This document shows, piece after piece, positions 44,854 through 57,252 of a stretch of DNA of 64,000 nt (position 1 is its first letter; each line of letters starts with the position of its first letter). This stretch comes from Warburgia ugandensis (Eukaryota > Streptophyta > Magnoliopsida > Canellales > Canellaceae). Where the stretch lies: NCBI GenBank assembly GCA_035236585.1, contig CP141137.1:41686057-41750056 (forward strand), read 5' to 3'. The position numbers and the translations under genes are program-made. The notes beneath the pieces were generated by a model that was given only the letters and a program-made list of their open reading frames with translations, did no database searches and had not been told where the DNA came from.

Positions 44854-47674
44854 TGTTTTGTTTTAATTAACTTGCATGTCCATGAATTAGTTATAATATA
44901 AGCACGCGATGGAGGTCGATCTAATGAGGAATCAAACAATTTGTGTGTTTTTGTGGGCCCTTACTTAAACTACTTAGCCTAGCCAATGAGAGCAAGTTTT
45001 AATCTAAACTAATAATTGAATCACATGGAAACTTAACATAAATGAAAAACTTGGAATATGGAAATATAACAAATATCAACCCAATTAACGTAGATACTTT
45101 CGTAAAAACACATACTCCAAAAATAATACTTTCTGTTAAAACTTTCTAAAAGTGAAATTGAGAAGACATCTAACTAAAGGAGACTAAATATAAGGAAACA
45201 TGAAAATTAAGTAAGCAAATCAACCACTTAGTATGAGCACAACCCCAAAGGGTAGTGCACATAAATCATGATGAAAAAATAATATGAGATGCAAAAACTA
45301 AAATCTAATGAACAAGGGATTCTAATGCAACCTTAGATAACTATATAATGAAACAATATCAATGAATAAAAAGCTAGTAAAAACATAATGAAAACACTCA
45401 TCAAAACCAAGTGCATGACTCAAAGGTTGTGCACATGGTACAAAGGTGTAGGGCATGAGATTTTCAAGTTAACTCTATATGTACTTTGATGCACTTAACA
45501 TAACATGCAAAGCATAAGTTGCATACGATTAGTCGAGGAACGAATGCATGAACCCATTCAAATGAAGCATGTAATCTAATAGCATTGCACATGAATATTA
45601 ACAATAATCTTTAAAATAAATAATCACTAGTGAACAACACACATGGCTCATGGATGTTTCAAATAAAAAATAAGAGTGCTTTAATCATTAAAATCAAACT
45701 AGAGAAAGTTGAGCAATCAATGGTTTTTATTGAATTGAAAGTTACATTTTAAGTTGTGTGCATATACATTTATTTAGGCAAGGAAATGATACTCACTCTT
45801 CTAATCAAGAAATCTCAATCAAAGCATCCTTAAACTCCTAATCTATCAAGCAACATGAGTGGAACCCATGGGAGAAATTAAGTGATCAAAAGCCATAAGT
45901 TTGGAAATGAAATCACCTAGATTACATCTAGAATAAGAGAGAAAAAGGAATGGAAAGCAAGTATATTCAAGGTGACTTTCCTTGGCTATCACTTCAAGGG
46001 AAAAGAGACATTGGATCTAGAAGAAACAATGCAGAAGGTACTAATAGAAGTGATGGAAACTGAAAAAACAAACAAGGATGAATCTATGCATGAGACTAGG
46101 ATCCAAGTGTGATCAAACACAATGAAAAATCAAGAAAGAAAAGCTATAGGAAACTAATCTTGAAAGGATTGAAAACAAATGAATAATCAAGTTGAAATGG
46201 GCATGGAAAGCTTAGGAGAAACAACTACCCCAAGGGATGTGCATTGAAGGGCTGAAGGGAAGGTAAGATGGGGGACTTCGTCTCTTCCAAAGTTTCAATG
46301 CGTGGAACTTCTTATGGGGTACACACACACACACATATAGTTTGTTGAGAGTTTTCTAGGGTGACTTGAGGAAAAGGTAGGGTGGGGATGAGATGAGATG
46401 AGATGAGAAGGAAAGTGAAAGGCTAGGATTAGAATATCAAGTGGCTGCCTAGGTTTTATTAAAGAGGGAATATGGTGGGAGATGCCACTTTTTAGGAGGA
46501 TAATAACTTGGGAAATAGAAAGAGGCAGAGATGATAGAGAGAGAAAGATAAGGTGAAAGAAATGGAATGAGGTGGAGTGAGGTGATTGGTTGGATAAAAG
46601 ACAATTTCGTAGGTGGTGAAGTGAATGAGATAAGGAGGGGAGGGAGATTCCTATTTTGTAGGATCTATGCATGGGACTCCCTTTCCATAGAGTATTTCAC
46701 ATGGAATGCATGGAAGGTGGGAGGAAAAAAAGGTACAGGGAGATGAGGGAAAATGAGTAGGTGGCATGGGGAAATTGGCCACCTAATACAACTAAGGTGA
46801 GAGGAGAAGATGAGGTGGGGAAAAAGATTCCTACTTTGTAGGAGTTGGGCATGGAGCTCCTTCCACTAAGGTGTTCCACATGAAAATCATATAGGGTGAG
46901 AGATATTTGGAGAGAAAAATATGGGTAAGAGAAAAAGAATGGGAAGGAAAGAGAAGCAAAAGAAAGAGTGGGCTCTTTTCCTATTTCACCACATGTGCAT
47001 GCTATGATATTCTTGCTAATTATCTCTTAAAAATTCTCATTTTGGCATGGATAATTACTTATAATTCTTCCTCTATTCATCGCCTTCCATGTAGCTTTGC
47101 TTAAGTTACTTGATGGCTTGCTTTTGAACTATTTTGGTTTGGCTTGATGACACAACCCCCTTGGCTTCAATGGATTGGCTAGGCTCCTTAGCTTATCACC
47201 TTCTTCATGGCTTATATGACTTAGGTGACTTAAGTGAATCCCATAAAAAGGTGGTGGACTTTACATAGCTTGTGCATGGGCCCACTTTAGTCATCTTTGA
47301 CTTCTCTAATTCCATCTTTTGCTTACTTTAATGTGTTCTGGATCCTTGATATCACTTTGGATTGATGTCATTTAGGCCTTGACTCATTCTTTTGATCTTG
47401 ATCTTCAATTTTCATCTCAATCAATCTTAGCCATAGGATCATTATCTCACTTCTTACAAAAGTTGAAAACTCTAGATAATCCTAAAAATTTATGATTATC
47501 CTCATACTTAGCCTATGGTAGACTTTGAACCTACAAATTATCAAATATTTGGTATATTAAGTCAGAAATCCATGTGTTATAATTTTCGGCCAAAAACCTT
47601 AATTTAATAGTATGAGTTATAACACATGGACAACTGATTGGGTGATTTTTATACAAATTCAGACACTCATGACA
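44854..47674 (-). repeat. Y 3' LTR
   Basis: This is 2821 bp, starting TGTCATGAG at 47674 (minus) beside the purine tract and ending at 44854 in an A/C-rich terminus. It is colinear with the A1 and A2 LTRs. It contains an AC run (about 46321-46336), a GATGA run (about 46387-46410) and a partial duplication described separately. Confidence 0.8.
46625..46885 (-). repeat. Imperfect tandem duplication in the Y LTR
   Basis: The segment GATTCCTATTTTGTAGGA ... GACTCCCTTTCC (from about 46647) recurs as GATTCCTACTTTGTAGGA ... GAGCTCCTTCCA (from about 46827), a period of about 180 bp. The A2 LTR has a related segment near 55580-55640. Confidence 0.6.
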
Positions 47675-47683
47675 CCTCCCAAC
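47675..47683 (-). other. Y polypurine tract
   Basis: GTTGGGAGG on the minus strand, directly before the LTR start and matching the position of the A1 tract. Confidence 0.65.
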
Positions 47684-49640
47684 TAGTATTTTACTAGTCT
47701 CAAGAAAAGCATGTAGAAAATCATTAAAAACAAAATGGTTGTTGTTTTTGTAGGTACTTACAATTGCATTTAGCACATGCAATAAGCCCTTAAACCCCTA
47801 AGTAAGACCTAGTGGATAAGTTGATCCTCGTACGGGTACACAAGGAATATACCCACAAAAATTCAGAAGGTTGGATCAATTTTATCTTAGAGAATTCTCA
47901 CCATTAGTATTCTACTAATTTTAACAACTTAATAGAGATGAATGACAATTCTACAAGTTGTCCACATACTAAAGCCATTTTATTAAAGTTATCTCTCAAA
48001 GTGCATGTGTGTGTACAACCACAAAAGTTAGGACTTCTAATTAGATATGCCTATATTCCATTGAAAATATGTTTTGACCTCAAATTTTCACCATTATACT
48101 CTAAAAAATTAAGCTCTTATAGAAAGGGGTTAAACATATTTATCTCACTATGTGACTGAATCTCACAAAGCTGATGGTTCACATAAAATTCAAGCACTTA
48201 AGAGACAAAGGAATATGATCCCTAAGAATAGATGTTATTACCAAGACTAGTAGTGGTAGTTTACCTTAATTATTTTATTTTATGTCCTCATTAATGCTAT
48301 CTTCCACCTAAGATCCACAAGTCTTCGATTAGGATAAAATGTAGGCTTGGGATAGGCTTAGAAAAGAAGGGTTTAAGGACATAAAATTTCAAAATTGAGT
48401 AGAGGTCTCCTTTTGGCTGTTGGACAACTTTGATTATACTAAAGTGAATATTTTTTGCACTCTTACCTTTCTAACATTTTGTTCTTTTCACTTTTCTTTT
48501 GAATTATTTGAAAAAAAAAGACTTTTTCTTTGTATGTCTTGTGGTATTTTTCAATTCTTTAACTTTTTATCCTATTTAAAAATTTTATACTGCCTCTACC
48601 TGTTTTTGAAAATAGGTAATGGATATTTATTTTACTGGGTTTTTCTAGGGTAAGGTATGTGGGGTTAAGAAAGAAAAGGCTTACAAATAGGCTCAAGGGG
48701 CTAACTAGTGGTATAATATGCTGAGTAGGTTCTATGTCTTTGGGTTAAAACAAGGATGAACTATATCATTTCCTAGATCCTTTAAAGCCTAGAAGATTCA
48801 ATAAATGTTTTGGAAAAAAAATCTAATGCTCCTATTTACTCTTGGAAATTAACCAAAACAAAGATAATAGGATCACACAAAGTTGTATACGGTGAAGAAA
48901 ATATAGAATTTACTTAAACTCTTAGAAGGAAGATAGTCTCTAAAACTCACTTGGTTATAGGTCTCCATTGTTTTCCTCAAGGTCTCTAAGTCATACCTCC
49001 TTATTAGTTTAGACTATGTGTAAATACTTTTTTAAGATTTAACTTTCATAATATGCTTCAAAACATGAATAATATGTAAAATTAACCATATGCACTTCCT
49101 TTAAGAGGTTAAAGTAGTAGAATTACAATGTTTCTAAAAACCTAATTCTCATCACAGTGAAGGAACTTGACCTCAAAAAACCTTTCTTTTCTTTTGAAAA
49201 ATAAAAGCAAAAGTAGAAACCACTATGTATGATTACACCCTTCAACCTGAAATAAGCATTGTCCTCAATGTTTGGAAACATAGGACCCCATATGATGAAG
49301 GAATGATGTAAAACACTAAGATTTGAAAATCTTCTAAGTTGAGCATTAAGCTTTGTGTCTTCAACTAGACATGATCAAGTTGAGTGTAATAAATGTAATG
49401 TGCAAGGTGTTCTGCACCATGCTAAGGGGAGTCATGATAGATTGGTGCTTCTAATGACGTACTGTGTAGGGTTCCATCTATCAAGACCTAAGTAGTCCTG
49501 GGAATAGATGCAACCTATAATTATACAATAAGACCTTTTATCCTAGGGCAAAGGACTTCCTTAAGATTTGTCTATTATGACTAATCTTCATTCAATCGCT
49601 ATATAGCCATGCAAACTCAATGCATCTTCCTCAACTTGTC
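47684..49640 (-). other. Y 3' untranslated region
   Basis: No coding frame was recognised. An ACATTGAGGACAATG segment on the minus strand (about 49258-49275) matches the conserved post-pol segment of A1 (about 22630). The remainder is AT-rich with no visible feature. Confidence 0.55.
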
Positions 49641-50384
49641 CAATTCATTGAGTTGGAGTTTTTTATGGGTTCAAAAACATCTAAACAAAAAGTGAGTTTT
49701 TTGTTGGCCCAGTATGCCTTATGTTTTGATTCTATCAGTAAGTGGTAGGACTTTCCATAGACTAGGCATACTATGATATACCTATAGGAGTCTTATTGGC
49801 AGTGTGATAGGCCTATAAAGCATTGGTAAGTCTTATAGAGTAGCCTCTTCTACTTGGATTGATTGTCTTCTCCAAAATACACTTGATTTTCCTATTTGAC
49901 ACCTTTACTTGCCCACTACTCTGATGGTGATATAGGATAGCTATTCTATGGCTGAGACCATACTTTTTCAATAAATTTTCAAATATTTTATTTTATAAGT
50001 GTTTGCCTTCATCACCGATTATGGCACACGGAGTACCAAACCTTGCAAATATATTTTGTTTTAAAAAATTTACCACCACCATGTGGTCATTTGTCTTGCA
50101 TGGTATGGCTTCAACCCACTTGGATACGTAGTCCACTCCCATGAGGATCTATAAATATCTAAAGGAATTATGAAATGGCTCCATGAAATCTATGCCCCAA
50201 ACATCAAAAGGTTCTACAATCAAGATGGGGTTTAAGGACATCATATTTTTCCTCCCATACTTCTTAACCTTTGGAATGTGGCACATGTTATATAAAAAAG
50301 CATGTGAAGCTTTGAAAATGGTCAGCCAATAAAAACCACATTGTAAAATCACTATACCAGTATTTGTAAAGCTAAAGTGGCCCA
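49641..50384 (-). pseudogene. pol: Y integrase; catalytic Glu changed to Lys
   Basis: The minus strand starts within the zinc-finger region at the X junction (MGHFS), is open through AFLYNMC and reaches VEPFDVWGIDFM, which holds the first catalytic Asp. Downstream the core reads GVDYVSKWVEAIPC and IIGDEGKH, where the second Asp survives. The expected Glu in the SGQ-x-E-VSN context is now AAA (Lys; plus-strand 49904-49906), a G-to-A change. Stops interrupt the frame. Homology then fades toward 49640. Confidence 0.8.
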
Positions 50385-51402
50385 TGTTGTTATTTTAAAT
50401 AAAACTCGCAAGAGCAGAAATCATTTGCAATATAGTACACTAGTGAGTTTGATCCCACTACTAGTTGAACTAATGTGATGCTAGTGGTATCTACTTTAAA
50501 CTATCTAACCTAGTCAAAATTCAAGTGATTTTTGACCTAAGCTAAAAATTGAAAATTGAAAATCAAGCAAAAATAAGAAACATGCAAAATGGAAAATTTT
50601 CCTAAAATATGCACTTTCTAAAATTAAAACTTTCATAAATTAAAAACTTATAATTTTATGACTTTCCTATCTAAAAATTTTCCTAAAGTGAAACTTTTCT
50701 AAAATGTAATTTATCAAATTCCATGACCTAACTTCCCAAAACATGAAGTTAACAACTAATTTAAGGAAAACATGCGTTAACAAACTTTCCTAATCAAACA
50801 AGCTAAGAAAAGTAAGCAGTCAAATCAACTATTTTAACAAGTGTGAAAAATTAATTACTTTCTAAATTAAGTAAGAAACAAACTACTAGAATCTAACTAC
50901 AACTAAACAAGAGAAATAAATGAAAGCAATTACTAACAAACAATGAGAAGAAAACTACCCAAATAACATACATGTAATCATAGTATGGTATGCATGATTC
51001 ATTGGATAGGAGTAGATTTAGTCAACTACTTTGGAAACCTAAGCATGCGATCTATTTCTAACATTAACTAAGTTATCTAACATTCTAATTGGACTCTTGA
51101 AATTAAAGTGAACATGATTTTATAGTGCTGGAAATTAACATACACCATTCATGCAAAGAAATTTCAGCAATAAGGTAATTGAAACTTTCAATGAATAGAA
51201 CATGTAAATCATGTAATTCATACTTCCAATGCATCCAACACTCAAGAACAAAGTTAATTAACTGCTGGACACAAACATGAATTGAAAATTCCAACTAGTC
51301 TTATTAAATCACATCAAAAAAGTCATTAGCATAATACTCCATACATGTAGTCCAAATCTGAAACTTAAATGCTATTAGAATGATGTTTACTTAATCTCAA
51401 TC
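50385..51402 (-). repeat. X 3' LTR, terminal fragment
   Basis: Colinear with about 25830-26841 of the A1 LTR, inverted, including the repeated GGAAAGTT-type motifs, and ending in the AACAACA-like terminus. The promoter half is missing. Confidence 0.8.
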
Positions 51403-51600
51403 AATCCTTAAATAATACCCTATGAATTTCATGGTTTCCAATAATACAAGAGATGGTAGGACAACCTAGATCTCTAAACTTAGGAGAGACTTGGTGTTGG
51501 ATTAAAGCACTCACTTGCTCAGTGAGGAAGGTTTTCTTTTGCACATTTAAGCTTAGGCTTTTGTGTGCAGAACTCCTTAAGAAAATTGGCATAAGTAAGA
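51403..51600 (-). pseudogene. pol: X protease, N-terminal part
   Basis: The minus strand reads LTEQVSALIQH and CIIGNHEIHRVLFKD, matching the A2 and A1 protease region. It breaks at the catalytic Asp position, where the LTR fragment begins. Confidence 0.7.
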
Positions 51601-53087
51601 ATTTCTTAATAGCATTGAGTAATGGGATATTTATTTTAACATGTCATGACACATCCATTATCTAATTGAAATTCATTCCTTTCTTAGCCTTTTTTAATAA
51701 CTGAGAGAATGGGACTTTAGGCACATAAGGTGCCTCCACTATAGGCTTAGATGGAGTAGGAGATTTTTGTCTTTATTGTTTCTCCTTAGTTTTAGCTGGT
51801 TCATTCTCCTCTAGTAATTTCTTAGACTGCCCTACCTTGTTATCAACCTGATAGTCACTCCTAAGGGTAGTTATGAGCTTTGCTTGCTCATGTGGTCTAC
51901 TTGAACTTGACCCTATTTCAAGCTGGCCCTTAGGGGGGAATTATTTGACTAGGAAACTATCTCTTTCCTCTATCATTCAATGCAGTAGACAACGAGCTCA
52001 TTTGCATTTCCAATTTGGTAATAGCTTGTGAATTTACAACTAATCTTTGTCTCCTCTCATTCTGAATATTGTGAAAGGCCTTATTAGTTTCCTCTTTTTT
52101 CTTGAGGAGAGACTTTATATTCCCCTCAACTAATGGTTTCTTTTGTTGTTGAGGAAGCTAAAAACTAGGTGGTTGCGTGGAATTGAAGCTTTAGGAAAGT
52201 TTGGTGTAAGGGGTTCATAGATGGACCTCCTTGACCATTGCTCTTTGACCATTATAAGTTAGGATGCCTAGCCATCTTGGATTATAGGTCTTAGAGTATG
52301 GATTATTGTTAGGATTGAGATATGCATTTAGTGCATTTTCCTATTCCAAAAGATGTTCAATTATACATTATTAGGTGGGTGAGTTGTGCTTAAATGTGCT
52401 AGGCTAGAACCAATAGCACAAACCTCTTATGATGGTTTCAGGAGGCACTTCCAACCATGAAGGCATCAATTTTGCATTAATTTTTTAGAACATATTTTCT
52501 ACCTTGTCCACTTGTTGGGCCAAAGACTTATTTTATAAGACATATCTGTGGTCACTACTATTTCATATAGGCCTCCTTTCTTTTGAGTTTGGGTATTTCT
52601 CTCTCTCCTATTAGAATAATCCCATTGTTAGGAATTCTTAGCTAAAGTTTGGAAGAACTCACAGGCCTTTGTCTCATTTTTCAACATACCAGTAGCTACA
52701 TCTGCCATCTATCTATTTTGAGGTATTAATGCCTCATAGAAGTATTGACATTACTATCATTTTTCCAATCCATGGGGGGGACACTTTTGCAGTAATTCAC
52801 GCCCCCTTTCTTAGCATTCATAATATTGCTCATCATCTCTTTGTTGGAAACTAATAATCTCGCTATGAAGGGGGCATTAGTCTTATGGATGGGGGAGAAT
52901 ATTTTTAGAAACTTTTTAGATAAATGGTCCCATGTAGCAAGGGAACCGATCCCTAAAGAATTCAACCACAATTTGGCCTTATCTTCCAATGAGAAAGGAA
53001 ATAACCAAGTCTAATAGAATCATTTGAAGCATTTTGGAATCTAAATGTAGTGAAAATATCAAGAAATTTCTTGATATGTAGGTGCGG

Positions 53088-53158
<71 letters not shown>

Positions 53159-53230
53159 CATAAAATGTTGAGAGTAACTGTATGACTCTAGGTTTTAGTT
53201 GAAATTGGTACTAACTCAGCATTTTGAGAT
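51601..53230 (-). pseudogene. gag: X gag, with microsatellite expansion
   Basis: An Athila-type Gag remnant on the minus strand. The core contains DKAKLWLNSL (near 52975) and a FLKIFSP stretch, and upstream the motif EDPHLHIKKFLDIFTTF is readable. Between the preceding segment (near 53160-53220) and this motif, 33 GA repeats replace the short R-D-Q-E stretch seen in A1. The C-terminal third (51700-52450) is poorly preserved. The start codon region seems to be deleted. Confidence 0.7.
53089..53155. repeat. Perfect TC/GA microsatellite, 33 units
   Basis: 67 bases of uninterrupted TC on the plus strand, inside the X gag remnant. It explains the Arg-Glu open frame at 52979-53161. Confidence 0.95.
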
Positions 53231-54085
53231 CAACGACCTTATATGCACTATAATGAAAAACCTATCTAAATGATGCAACCTAACTCTAAATATAACTACT
53301 AACTCTAAATGATGTTGAATCAAACAATCTGTGATGCTAACAAGCTAATTTGATGATCTTTATTTGTATCCAAGGTGGTAGCTTTTAGACCTAGATCTTG
53401 ACAGCTACACACTATAACGACAATGCTCAAAAGCCACTAAAGTGACAATAGATCTCTTCCTTCTAAAAGGGTCCTAAAACTCAAAATCCTAAGTCTCTTG
53501 CTACTTGATTTGAAAGTAATATTCAGAGGCTGGGGTTGTGATCATATAAGAACTAATTTGATTTCCTAGGTGGGCCAAAGATCTTGTGGTGATCTAGTCC
53601 TTATCTTTTGAGGGTTCCTGTGGGACCCTTACTATCAATTTGTTCCATCCAGCATAAAGTAGTAAATGAGCAATGCAATACAATGAAAAGAAACTAATGC
53701 CTACCTATATGTTGCCTAACAAAGTAAGCTTTGTTAAATAAGTGCAATCTAATGTAACAACCCTAAATAAAATGCAACCAGTATAATGAATGACCCTTAT
53801 CTATATGAATTACACTACCAAACAATATGCAAAATATACTAAATGTAACTACACTAAGAAAATAAAAGAGACTGAGAGAAACTTATAGTGGGGTTTTTTA
53901 TGAAGATCAAGTGTGGGCCACCATACCCCAAATTCCCCTGGCACGAAACAAAGAAAGATGGTCAAATTTTGAGGAATTAGCAAAATATTCTAGAATAATT
54001 CAAAAACCTTAATCTAATGCAACCTAAAAGTATGACAAGCGATAAACAATGTAAATAAAGATACAACCACAAATCAACTATGATT
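53231..54085 (-). other. X leader
   Basis: Non-coding sequence between PBS and gag, containing the shared leader module and a GTGTGGGCCACCATACCCC segment (about 53910) that matches the corresponding place in A1 and A2. Confidence 0.6.
53375..53650 (-). other. Shared leader module, copy 6 (X, shortened)
   Basis: Minus-strand landmarks: AAGGGTCC near 53467, CTAAGTCTCTTGCTACTTGA, and AGGTGGGCCAAAGATC near 53568. The centre, containing the CTTCCGTTGA part, appears deleted. Confidence 0.6.
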
Positions 54086-54102
54086 CTCTGGCAACAGCAC
54101 CA
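54086..54102 (-). other. PBS of X
   Basis: 13 of 17 bases match the tRNA-Asp complement; all four differences are C-to-T or G-to-A. It lies nine bases from the LTR end. Confidence 0.8.
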
Positions 54103-54111
54103 AAAACATAG

Positions 54112-54565
54112 TGTAACTTTAATATTACTTGTAAGTGCACAAATCAATGTAGTAATTGCACCCAAGAGAGGCTGATCCTATGAGGAATCTTATGCAATTT
54201 TCAATTGATTGGATCTTATTTAAGTTGCTTATCTTAGCCAATGAAAAAGTGTTTTGGTTAAATTAGGGATTTAAACAACATGGAATGAGAAACATGCATA
54301 AAATTGGAAAAATGAGCAAGAGGAAACTTTCTATAGTTTAATGAAATTAGAAAATTTCCTAATTAATATGCGTTCAATAAAAGAAATCAATGTGAAACTA
54401 GAATGGATGAATTTATGAAACTTTTACATAAGGAAACTTGCTAAAAATGAAACGTTCTTAAACTAACACTTTTCTAAACCTAAAACTTTCTAAAGTTAAA
54501 TTAGAAACTTTCTAAATTAACGTAAGATGCAAAAAAAGTAACTACAAAAATATAAACTTGACCTA
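54112..54565 (-). repeat. X 5' LTR, U5 part only
   Basis: In minus orientation the LTR ends at 54112 (TTACA before a short spacer and the PBS). The U5 motifs TTTAGGAAAGTT are recognisable. The rest is cut off by A2 at 54566. Confidence 0.7.
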
Positions 54566-57243
54566 AGGGATAATTATCTAATTTTGTATTAAAATAACCC
54601 AATTAGTTACCCTTATGTTGTAACTTATATGTGTAAATTAGGGTTTTTGGCCAACAATTATAACACATGCATTTCTGACCTTAAAGATAAAAAATTTGAT
54701 CATTAGTAGGTCTAGATGCTAATCTGGGGTATGTATGTGAATAATCATATTTTTTTAGCATTTAATTAGAATTATTGACTTTTTGTAGGAAGTGAGATGA
54801 TGATCCAACAACCAATTTCGATCGAGATGAAAATTAAAGATCAAGTTTGAAAGGTCAACTCAAACCTTAAAAGTCATCAATTCAACATGACATCAAGGAT
54901 CAAGATCACCTTAAATTATGCCAATGATGGAATTGGAGGAGTCAATGATGGCTAATGTGGACCCATGCACAAGTCATGCAAAGTCCACCACTTTTGTATG
55001 GGATTCACTAAAGCTGCCTATCCATATTCAAGTAATGAAGGAGGTGACAAGCTAAGGAGCCTAGCCAACCATCAAAACCAAGGAGCTGAGCTATGAAGCT
55101 AAGGTAAAAGAGCCCCTCAAGAAATCCATGAAGCCAAGCCAAATGAGCTATCAAAGCTAGCCATCATGCCACTTAAGTTAAGTTACACAGAAGGCCATAA
55201 TTGGAGGAAAATCCAAAGAAATGTCCTAAAAAATTTTAGGGTTATTTTGAAGATAATTGAGGGAAAATCCAATTGGTAAAGGAAGTGCATGGACTAGTAG
55301 ATGATAACACTCAATTTTCTCTATTTTTCCATGATTTTCTCACTTTTCTCTCCCTTTCTACCACACCTTAAAGAAGCACCATGAATTTCACTTTCTTATC
55401 AAAGAATCCTAACTTTCTAAAACTCACTCACCTTCCCAGCTCATCTTGGCCCTTCTATCCTATCCACTCTAGCATCCCCATAATCTAATTTTGATCCAAG
55501 GGTTACCACCTTTTCATGGAATTCAACCCATGGATGTTTCCATGTTTTTTACCTTCCCTAAAACACTTCCACTTGAAATTAAGCATGGAGAGGGAGCTCC
55601 ACGCCTAACTCCTACAAAATAAGATCTCCTTTCCCATTCCACCCCATAAATTCCCACTCATTGCTTGACATATACACCCATGGATCTCTATTTCTAATCT
55701 CACCTTTCGTCTCTTTTCCCATCTATCTAATTGTTTCCTAACCATTTAAATGTTCACACAATCTTCCTGTTCAATTTGGATACCTTTTAATCCCAACCTT
55801 AGACATAATTCCCACCTCTTTTCCACCTTAGGATCATGGTCCATCAAGATTAGATAGAAAATTATATATAAAAAGAGGGCTTAGGGTTCTTAATGGGGAA
55901 CACCAAGAGTGGAGAGTGGAGATGCCTAAAAAAGTGGTGCCTCCACCCTTGCTTGAAAACCATGGTTTTCTTTAAGTCTTCTCTCCTTTTTTTTGCAACC
56001 CTTGGAGCATTCTTTGTTGGTTATTTTTCTTCCCAAGTTTCTTGCTTTAGTGCTTCGGTTGGTTCCACATTTTGGTGCTCCATAGATGAATGTTCGACAC
56101 AAGCTTTTCAAGAAGAGGTAGGTGCTTTTTCCTTGATTGTTCTCTTGTTTGCTTAACTTATGTTCATTTAAGTTCAGCCTATTACCCTTTAAGCCTTGTT
56201 TTTTCATTGGATTTTCCCTTGGATCTCAAGATTATTGGAGGAGGAAGTGTTGAAGAGATTTTAGTTTGAGTATTTTCCTTGTAATGCATGTTGTACACTC
56301 ACTAAGAGTGGTGCCCACCATCTATTTATGTGTTTCTCCATTGGACCAATACAAAGTGATTATTAGTTAAGCTCCTCTTAATTGATGAATGTATGGATTT
56401 TACTATGTTTCTTGCTTACATGTCAATCTCATGGCTTGGTAATTCATAAAGTTATGCTTTGAAAACCCAACTAGATCTACTCATAACCATTGAACCATGT
56501 GCACCACTCTTGTGATATGTGCATGGTTTTAACAATCTTTTAGGTTGAAGGTTGAATAAAATTGGTAATGACTTTACATGTGTTTAAAATTAGTGAGTTT
56601 ATTGAAATTGCAAGTAGTTGATTAAGGCTAGAGTTGCAAGTAGTGATCATAGCTATTTGCTTTTAGAGTAAGATTTTACTATTAAATTTTATTCATGCAC
56701 TTTCATCATTGTCATTTACCCTTCCTAGCATCTCACTTACAAGCTTTCCCATTTAGGAATCATGTGCCTAACTTTAGGGTCATGCGCATGGTTCTAGTTG
56801 TATTCTTCTTAGATTTGGTGTGTGGCTATTCATCAATCAGCACATAGTTTGATTAGCTAGTGAATTACTCATATTTAGAAAAGTAGAGTTTTGTTGCTTA
56901 AGTCTTGTTGTTATATTTATTTCCATTAAGATAATTATATCCTTTAGAAATTGTTTGTTTAGGAAGTTAACTTAGGAAATTTCTTAGTTTAGAAATTTTT
57001 AATCTAGGAAAGTTCACCTTTTAGAAGTTAAGGTTTTTAGGAAAGTTTCTTAGTTTCTTACTTATTCTATTTCATTTTAAGATTCTAATAATTGATAAGG
57101 ACAAAATCTCATTATCTTGGTTAGGTCAAATAATTTAAGTAGGGACCACTAATCACACCATTGTTTTTCCTCATGGGATCGACCTCCATCGCATGAATTA
57201 CTATACTGATTCATGTGCCTGTGAGTTTTAACATAAAATCACA
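54566..57243 (+). repeat. A2 5' LTR
   Basis: About 2678 bp. The start is degenerate (AGGGATAA where A1 has TGTGATAA), followed by clear colinearity with 24202 onward. It ends ATCACA. A TATATAAAAA box is at 55865-55874. The open frame at 55893-56156 lies just after this box but has no counterpart in the other LTRs, so it is not called as a gene. U5 has the TTTAGGAAAGTT motifs (about 56950-57060). Confidence 0.8.
55865..55874 (+). promoter_or_regulatory. TATA box of the A2 LTR
   Basis: TATATAAAAA about 1.3 kb into the LTR, at about the same relative place as TATAAAA in the A1 LTR (25281-25287). Confidence 0.55.
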
Positions 57244-57252
57244 AGTTGTTTT

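Larger units (their letters stand above)
44854..50384 (-). mobile_element. Y: 3' half of an Athila-like element (minus)
   Basis: From left to right: 3' LTR (44854-47674), purine tract, 3' untranslated region and integrase up to 50384, where X is inserted. The 5' half of Y must lie beyond the nest to the right of the window. The insertion site is inside the B1 LTR; the left flank is TTTTT. Confidence 0.75.
50385..54565 (-). mobile_element. X: internally deleted Athila-like element inside Y
   Basis: From right to left: partial 5' LTR (54565-54112), PBS, leader, gag and the start of protease, followed directly by the last 1018 bp of an LTR ending exactly at 50385. That end abuts an integrase codon of Y, so it is a real integration junction. 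Everything between protease and the inner 3' LTR (RT, RNase H, integrase, purine tract) has been deleted. The right end is cut by A2. Confidence 0.75.

Noticed and set aside
46295..46879. Ser/His-rich and Leu-rich minus-strand open frames
   Set aside because: Low-complexity purine/pyrimidine sequence inside the Y LTR; not conserved in the A1 or A2 LTRs.
52979..53161. Open frame with a long Arg-Glu repeat
   Set aside because: It is only the translation of the GA microsatellite in the X gag remnant.
55893..56156. 87-codon open frame just downstream of a TATA box, with hydrophobic segments
   Set aside because: It lies in the A2 LTR, and the matching segments of the A1 and Y LTRs do not keep the frame.
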